Positions 13,755 to 17,532 of a stretch of 17,532 nt of DNA are shown here, piece by piece. How positions within the stretch are numbered: the first letter of the stretch is position 1; the number at the start of each line of letters is the position of its first letter. The stretch spans positions 1 through 17,532 of the forward strand of contig JBKDZN010000069.1 in the NCBI GenBank assembly GCA_047971245.1. The letters are read 5' to 3'. The position numbers were made by a program, and so were the translations under genes. Source of the stretch: CADEDH01 sp047971245 (lineage in GTDB: Bacteria > Actinomycetota > Acidimicrobiia > Acidimicrobiales > SZUA-35). The notes beneath the pieces were generated by a model. That model was given only the letters and a program-made list of their open reading frames with translations, was not told where the DNA came from and ran no database searches.

Positions 13755-14304
13755 CCGAGCCCGATCCGGTCTCGGAGGAAGGTGTCGAGCTGGTCGACGA
13801 ACTGGACGTCGATGGTGTGGTCGTCGACGAGGTGGAGGTGGACGACGACGGCCGGCTGCTCGGCGTGGTCGACGAGCTGGAACTCGACGACGGTGCCGTG
13901 GTCGTCGGCGCGGCCGACGTCGACGGGGTCACGTGAGACGTGGGACCCTCGCTCACCTCGGGAATCGGGACCGTCGTGGTGGCCGGATCGTCCGGCGGCT
14001 CGATCGGCCGAGTGGTGGATCCGGCGCTGGACTTGTTGGTCTGAGCCTGGGCCTTGGCCCCGGAATCCTCGCTGGCCTCGATACCACCCCGATGGTCGCC
14101 GGGCTCGCCGAGCTGCAGATTCGGGGTTCCCCCGCCGTCGGGCACACTGGTGGCGTTGTCGGCCGCCGGAACGTACATCTGCTGGGGGTCAGCGTTGACC
14201 GCCTGGATCGCCAAGGGAACCGCAACAGCACCCGCCGTCACCGTTGACAAGGTGAGGGCGAGGAGAAATCGGGTACGACCAACCGATTCTCGATTGTGCT
14301 CCAC
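13729..14304 (-). CDS. Membrane-anchored Ser/Thr/Pro-rich protein, function unknown
   Basis: A protein of 191 residues. The basic start EHNRESVGRTR is followed by one hydrophobic segment FLLALTLSTVTAGAVAVPLA (about 13-32), a signal anchor or uncleaved signal peptide. The rest is low complexity: a spacer with GGGTPNLQLGEPGDHRGG, then from about residue 105 almost only Ser, Thr and Pro to the C-terminus. Such tails are typical of extracytoplasmic, wall-spanning and often O-mannosylated regions in actinobacteria; glycosylation is inferred. GTG 14304 is chosen because the frame upstream (TTG 14430) reads as non-coding leader. No LPxTG motif is present. It forms an overlapping pair with the DUF2752 gene. 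Confidence 0.65.
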   Translation of the reverse strand: MEHNRESVGRTRFLLALTLSTVTAGAVAVPLAIQAVNADPQQMYVPAADNATSVPDGGGTPNLQLGEPGDHRGGIEASEDSGAKAQAQTNKSSAGSTTRPIEPPDDPATTTVPIPEVSEGPTSHVTPSTSAAPTTTAPSSSSSSSTTPSSRPSSSTSTSSTTTPSTSSSSTSSTPSSETGSGSGATPTTLP

Positions 14305-14624
14305 GACGGCTGCTTTCGATGAGGTTGCGGGGTCCGCAACGATGCTCGTTTCCGGGTGAGCAGGATGCAGGGTTCGGGTACGGGGGCGGATGGTATTGAA
14401 CGGATCAGCCCGGGGTGGCGAACCATTCAACGATGCGAAAATTCTTGGCCTCGGGGCGATTCGAGACCTGTCGGGTTTGTGGGCTGACCGATCGTTACGG
14501 TCTTATTTCGGTGTCCCCATGTCTACCGCCTTTTCGGCCGCTTCGCCCACCCGCGGGATACATCACCCACAGTTTGGCGCAAGCCGGTTGCAAGATGGCC
14601 AGGGTCGTGGCATGGCCGCTCTGA
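14305..14624 (-). promoter_or_regulatory. Long leader/promoter region of the Ser/Thr-rich protein operon
   Basis: This 320-bp stretch has no convincing gene and is AT-richer than its surroundings. It contains GACCG/CGGTC arms (14486-14502). It also contains a five-codon minus-strand ORF (MGTPK, 14520 down to 14503) behind an AAGGCGG ribosome-site-like sequence, and a TACCAT -10-like hexamer at 14390-14395. A minus-strand segment around 14518-14545 (GGCCGAAAAGGCGGTAGAC) can fold locally and faintly recalls parts of c-di-GMP aptamers, but the diagnostic core sequences are not there. What it does is unknown. Confidence 0.3.
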
Positions 14625-15830
14625 CTAGGTGGGACGGCCGGCCGGTGTGGCCGGCCCGGCGGTCAGGAACTGGTGATAGACGGCGGCTGCTCGATCGAGT
14701 TCGGAGATGTCGATCCATTCGTCGGCCTGATGGGCCTGGTCGATCGACCCCGGTCCGAACACGACGATCTCGTCGGCGATGTCCCGGTACACCAGGGCGT
14801 TGCTCCCGTACCCCGCGGTGGCCGGCCCACCCTCACCCAGCCGGGTGAGGGTGGCAACGAGGGGAGACGACGGGTCCTGATAAAAGGCCGGGCTGCAGCG
14901 CCCGTTGGCCATGGTCACCTCGATCTCGAGGGGGGCCGCAGCCTCAGCGGCAATGGTGCTCAGACGAACGAACTCGGCTTCGGGGTCCTCGCCCGGGGCA
15001 ATCCGCCGACCCGCGTACACCGTGCACCGATCGGGGATGATGTTGCGGGCCAGCCCGCCGCTGATCTCGGTGACGCTCAACGAACCGACGCCCACCGGCG
15101 TGGACGCGGGCTGGTGTCGAATCCGGTCCTGCTCGGTCACGAAGGCGGCGACGACGCGGGCTGCTCCCTCGATGGCGTTCGCGCCCAGCTCCGGTTTGGA
15201 CGAATGGGCGGCCGCACCGGCCACGGTGATCTCCAGCCCGACCCCACCCTTGTGGCCATGCACCGGCCGGCACCCGGTGGGCTCGGCCACCACGATCTGG
15301 TCGAGACGGATGTCGTGTTCGCCGAACCAGTCGGCCAGGCGGTACGCACCGAGCAGGCCGCCGGCCTCCTCGCCGACCGTGCCCACGAGGTGAACGGTCG
15401 GTCGTCTGGCCGGGTCGAGCCGGGCCAGCAACGGGAGCAGGACGGCCAGGGTGGCCTTGGTGTCCACCGCCCCCCGACCGTGCACCCGGTCGCCGCGGAC
15501 CTCGGCCCGGAACGGGTCACCCGGCACGTGTTCCACCCCGACGGTGTCGAGGTGGACGTCGATCATCACCCGACCGTCGAGACCACCGGGGAACTCGGCG
15601 TACACGTTCGGTCGTCCGGGAGACACCTCGTCGAGGACGGTGGTGGCGCCCAGGGTCTCGGCCCGTCCCGCCAGCCAGCGGGCCAACGCCTCCTCACCAC
15701 CCGGACCGGACCGGGGGCCCGCCTGCAGCGGGTTGACACTGTTGATCCCGACCAGCTCGCGGAGCAGGTCGACCCTGATCTCCCGGTCGGTGTCCGTCTC
15801 ATGGTCGGTGGATCCCCCCATGCTGTTCAT
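14625..15830 (-). CDS. M20 family metallopeptidase (ArgE/DapE-type deacylase)
   Basis: A 401-residue zinc-dependent amidohydrolase with every metal site visible. MIDVHLDTVG gives His93 and Asp95, GRGAVDTKATLAV the bridging Asp123, GTVGEEAGG the catalytic Glu154 and metal ligand Glu155, and VVAEPTG Glu183. The last ligand is the His of IDQAHQADEWI near the C-terminus. The lid/dimerisation domain (HKGGVGLEITVAGAAAHSS) lies between the halves. Family members hydrolyse N-acetylornithine, N-succinyl-diaminopimelate or other N-acyl amino acids. The sequence alone does not decide, and no arginine or lysine genes are adjacent. ATG 15830 (or 15821) is chosen because the longer frame to 16007 is antisense to the folate gene. 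It is divergent from that gene. Confidence 0.9.
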   Translation of the reverse strand: MNSMGGSTDHETDTDREIRVDLLRELVGINSVNPLQAGPRSGPGGEEALARWLAGRAETLGATTVLDEVSPGRPNVYAEFPGGLDGRVMIDVHLDTVGVEHVPGDPFRAEVRGDRVHGRGAVDTKATLAVLLPLLARLDPARRPTVHLVGTVGEEAGGLLGAYRLADWFGEHDIRLDQIVVAEPTGCRPVHGHKGGVGLEITVAGAAAHSSKPELGANAIEGAARVVAAFVTEQDRIRHQPASTPVGVGSLSVTEISGGLARNIIPDRCTVYAGRRIAPGEDPEAEFVRLSTIAAEAAAPLEIEVTMANGRCSPAFYQDPSSPLVATLTRLGEGGPATAGYGSNALVYRDIADEIVVFGPGSIDQAHQADEWIDISELDRAAAVYHQFLTAGPATPAGRPT

Positions 15831-15927
15831 GGTGGCAGACCCCAACGTCCCTGGCGATCCCGTACCCCCCGGCGCACCGGCCCCGGCCGCGCCGGGGGTC
15901 CGGCCCGAACCGCCCGCCGGCCCGGCC

Positions 15928-16581
15928 GTGGCGTCGAAGGCGGCCTGGCGCCGCTGGGCCCGGGCCGTCCGGTCCACCGGAGTCGAGGGCATCGGAGTCG
16001 AGGGCACCGCGGTCGAGGAGGCCGGGGGCCCACTGCCCTGGGCCGGCCGACCGTCGACCGCGGCCGAGCGGTTGGCCGGGTTCCTCCGTTCCGCCGCGGT
16101 CCGTCCCGGCTGGTTGGTGGCCTACGTCGCCCTACCCGACGAGGTGGACCTGTCCGGCCTGTGGCTGCCGTCGCCTGGTGCGCCGGCGGTTCCGGCGGCG
16201 GGTCGCCCGGTGGCCCTGACCCGGACGCCCGAGGCCGGCCACCTCACCGTCCACCCGGCCACCATCGAGCTCGAGATCCATCCACTGGGCTTCGGGCAAC
16301 CGCGATCCGATGCCCCGGAGGTGGCCGACGCCGACATCGCCGTGGTCGCCGTCCCCGGCCTGGCGTTCGATCGGGCCGGGCGACGACTCGGCCGGGGCGG
16401 CGGCCACTACGACCGCTTCCTGGCCCGCCTCGATCCGGGTGTGCTGCGGGTGGGCATCACCGGGGGCCTGATCGTGGATCGCCTGCCGAGCGAGCCCCAC
16501 GACATCACCATGACCCACCTGCTCGACCACGACGGGGTGCGAGCGGTGGACGCCGACCCTGATCGATCTAGCGGCCGGTGA
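15928..16581 (+). CDS. 5-formyltetrahydrofolate cyclo-ligase
   Basis: A 217-residue protein. An N-terminal basic helix (ASKAAWRRWARAVRS) is followed by a short repeat-encoded insert (GVEGIGVEGTAVEE), the central strands GWLVAYVALPDEVDLSGLW, and the diagnostic C-terminal motif VPGLAFDRAGRRLGRGGGHYDRFLARL (about 142-168), which binds ATP and folate. It converts 5-formyl-THF to 5,10-methenyl-THF using ATP. Family members are usually about 190-200 residues. GTG 15928 gives a normal N-terminus and leaves about 97 bp for divergent promoters. ATG 15829 would add 33 Pro/Ala-rich residues and collide with the M20 start codon, so I consider it less likely. The 3' end overlaps the convergent crotonase gene by 14 bp. 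Confidence 0.85.
   Translation: MASKAAWRRWARAVRSTGVEGIGVEGTAVEEAGGPLPWAGRPSTAAERLAGFLRSAAVRPGWLVAYVALPDEVDLSGLWLPSPGAPAVPAAGRPVALTRTPEAGHLTVHPATIELEIHPLGFGQPRSDAPEVADADIAVVAVPGLAFDRAGRRLGRGGGHYDRFLARLDPGVLRVGITGGLIVDRLPSEPHDITMTHLLDHDGVRAVDADPDRSSGR
15979..16008 (+). repeat. 15-bp tandem repeat inside the 5-FTHF cyclo-ligase gene
   Basis: GGAGTCGAGGGCATC and GGAGTCGAGGGCACC follow one another (14 of 15 identical), and a degraded third unit comes next. It encodes GVEGI GVEGT in frame, inserting five residues per unit into a loop after the N-terminal helix. Confidence 0.75.
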
Positions 16582-17356
16582 ACGCCGGGGTGCGACGCTG
16601 GGCCATGGCCTTGACCCCCTCGGCCCAGTCCGCGGTGGCGGTCAACCGCTCCTGCTCGGCCCGCTCCCGGTCGGTGGCAGCCCGGATGGCCTCCGGGAGG
16701 TGGCCACGCATGGTCTCACGGATCGAACGGATCGCCAGTGGGGCCGAGGCCGCGATCTCCGCGGCCAGCTCGACTGCGGTGGCCCGGATCCCGTCGTCGG
16801 CGACGAAACGGTCGAGCAGACCCAGTTCGGCGGCCTCCTCGCCCTTGATCCGTTTGCCGGTGTAGAGCAGCTCCAGGGCTGCCTGTTGACCGACGATGGC
16901 CGGAAGGGTGACGCTCAGGCCGAACCCCTGATGGAAACCGAGGCGAGCGAAGTTGGCCGTCATCCGGGTGCCCGGGCCCCCGACCCGGAAGTCGGTCATG
17001 CAGGCCAGGCCCAGCCCGCCGCCCACGGCCGCGCCCTGTACCGCGGCCACGGCGGGGATCCCGACGCTGAACAGCCGGACCGCCTCGTCGTAGATATGGC
17101 GGTCCGGTTTGGCGTCGCTGCGGGCCGAGGTCAGCTTCGGATTGTTCTCGGCCAGCTCTGCGCCGGCGCAGAAGTTCTTGCCCTCGGCGGCCAGGACGAT
17201 GCAGCGGCTCCGCCCGTCGGCGTCCACCGCCTCGAACGCGTCGGCCAGATCACCGAGCATCGACAGGCTGAAGAAGTTGTGCGGTGGGCGATTGATCTCC
17301 ACCAGCGCCACGTGCTGGTCGTCCACCGTGACCGAGACGTCACCGAAGCGTTCCAT
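16568..17356 (-). CDS. Enoyl-CoA hydratase/isomerase (crotonase) family protein
   Basis: A 262-residue crotonase-fold protein. The oxyanion-hole segments are GKNFCAGAEL (59-68) and QGAAVGGGLGLAC (107-119). Glu162 in AALELLYTG corresponds to the second catalytic Glu of hydratases. The position of the first catalytic Glu (usually PE before the xLGLxP segment) reads TANFARLGFHQG with no Glu, so true hydratase activity is doubtful; an isomerase or other crotonase reaction is possible. It probably acts in acyl-CoA degradation together with the 3-hydroxyacyl-CoA dehydrogenase further left, though they are not in an operon. ATG 17356 follows a TAGTGT hexamer by 7 nt (leaderless). Confidence 0.9.
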   Translation of the reverse strand: MERFGDVSVTVDDQHVALVEINRPPHNFFSLSMLGDLADAFEAVDADGRSRCIVLAAEGKNFCAGAELAENNPKLTSARSDAKPDRHIYDEAVRLFSVGIPAVAAVQGAAVGGGLGLACMTDFRVGGPGTRMTANFARLGFHQGFGLSVTLPAIVGQQAALELLYTGKRIKGEEAAELGLLDRFVADDGIRATAVELAAEIAASAPLAIRSIRETMRGHLPEAIRAATDRERAEQERLTATADWAEGVKAMAQRRTPAFTGR

Positions 17357-17363
17357 GGGGGCG

Positions 17364-17392
17364 ACACTACGGGTTCGTCCGGGCCCGGTCCA
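17364..17392 (-). promoter_or_regulatory. Promoter of the crotonase gene, leaderless
   Basis: On the minus strand TGGACC (17392-17387), a 17-nt spacer and TAGTGT (17369-17364) precede ATG 17356 by 7 nt. TGGACC is close to the TTGACN -35 consensus. Confidence 0.5.
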
Positions 17393-17410
17393 TCTCCGGG
17401 CCCGGCGGGG

Positions 17411-17532
17411 TCAGCGCTGGGCCGCGGCCAGGTCGGCCAGCACCTCGGCGGCGTGCCCGGGCGGGTCGGTGACCGTGTAGCCGGCGACGATGGTCCCGGC
17501 CGGGTCGACGAGGTAGCTCACCCGGCGGGGGA
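17411..17532 (-). CDS. Peroxiredoxin (AhpC/TSA-like), C-terminal fragment
   Basis: This frame runs in from the right edge without a start and ends at TGA 17411-17413. The 39 visible residues, RRVSYLVDPAGTIVAGYTVT then DPPGHAAEVLADLAAAQR, match the last strands and helix of AhpC/TSA-type peroxiredoxins (RxSYLVDPxGxIxxxY...H..EVLxDL). The catalytic cysteine lies outside the window. Such enzymes reduce peroxides using thioredoxin-type donors. Confidence 0.6.
   Translation of the reverse strand, partial: PRRVSYLVDPAGTIVAGYTVTDPPGHAAEVLADLAAAQR

Noticed and set aside
13739..13936. Acidic Val/Asp/Glu-rich plus-strand ORF
   Set aside because: It is the reverse complement of Ser/Thr codons (TCG, ACG, ACC give CGA, CGT, GGT in the shifted frame), so the apparent protein is a compositional artefact of the Ser/Thr-rich tail.
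14503..14600. c-di-GMP-I (GEMM) riboswitch on the minus strand
   Set aside because: Some stretches (GCCAAAC, GGTAGAC) look similar, but the GGCAAACC and GACGCAAAGCC cores and the GAAA tetraloop of the first stem are absent.
15828..15831. Head-to-head start codons of the M20 and 5-FTHF cyclo-ligase genes sharing CATG
   Set aside because: ATG 15829 would leave no promoter space and add a Pro/Ala-rich leader unlike the family. GTG 15928 gives a normal N-terminus, so the overlap is probably coincidental.
14673..16562. 629-codon plus-strand open frame
   Set aside because: It runs antisense through the M20 gene and then out of frame through the folate gene. The two real proteins have complete motifs in other frames.

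Overview
The window is very GC-rich chromosomal DNA with strong third-position G/C bias. Many start codons (GTG as well as ATG) sit 6-7 nt after a TANNNT -10 hexamer with no Shine-Dalgarno sequence. That leaderless style, together with the protein families present, points to a high-GC actinobacterium. A deep lineage such as Acidimicrobiia is possible, but there is no rRNA or marker phylogeny here to fix it. I see no rRNA, complete tRNA, CRISPR array, insertion sequence or integrase.

Region 1 (about 1-5400) is a degraded accessory zone. From left to right it holds: a minus-strand hypothetical gene cut by the window edge; a SWIM-zinc-finger-family relic carrying a nonsense codon and a frameshift; a toxin-antitoxin pair whose toxin has a TGA at codon 6 while the ribbon-helix-helix antitoxin is intact; a gene-free stretch with tandem 10-mers, an inverted repeat and a tRNA-3'-end-like motif; an unrecognised minus-strand gene; a short-chain dehydrogenase relic; an apparently intact queuosine-salvage (DUF2419) gene; and a palindromic operator with the first 14 codons of a deleted VapB/FitA-type antitoxin.

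Region 2 (about 5400-11810) is mostly intact housekeeping and metabolic sequence: 3-hydroxybutyryl-CoA dehydrogenase, divergent from a PLP-dependent aromatic amino acid decarboxylase-family enzyme; an M50 site-2-protease-like membrane protease; a membrane-anchored coiled-coil protein followed by an orphan ParA-type ATPase; an HpcH/HpaI-family aldolase; and uracil-DNA glycosylase.

Region 3 (about 11810-17532) holds: a glycoside hydrolase family 3 (NagZ-like) lipoprotein whose signal peptide is interrupted by an in-frame TAG; an overlapping minus-strand pair, a Ser/Thr-rich surface-type protein followed by a DUF2752 membrane protein, behind a roughly 320-bp gene-free leader; an M20 (ArgE/DapE-type) deacylase divergent from 5-formyltetrahydrofolate cyclo-ligase; an enoyl-CoA hydratase/isomerase-family protein; and the C-terminal end of a peroxiredoxin-like protein at the right edge.

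No multi-gene defence or biosynthetic system is evident. The most unusual signals are the recurrent leaderless promoter layout, two toxin-antitoxin remnants, the repeat cluster near 2.7 kb, and the amber codon in the GH3 lipoprotein signal.
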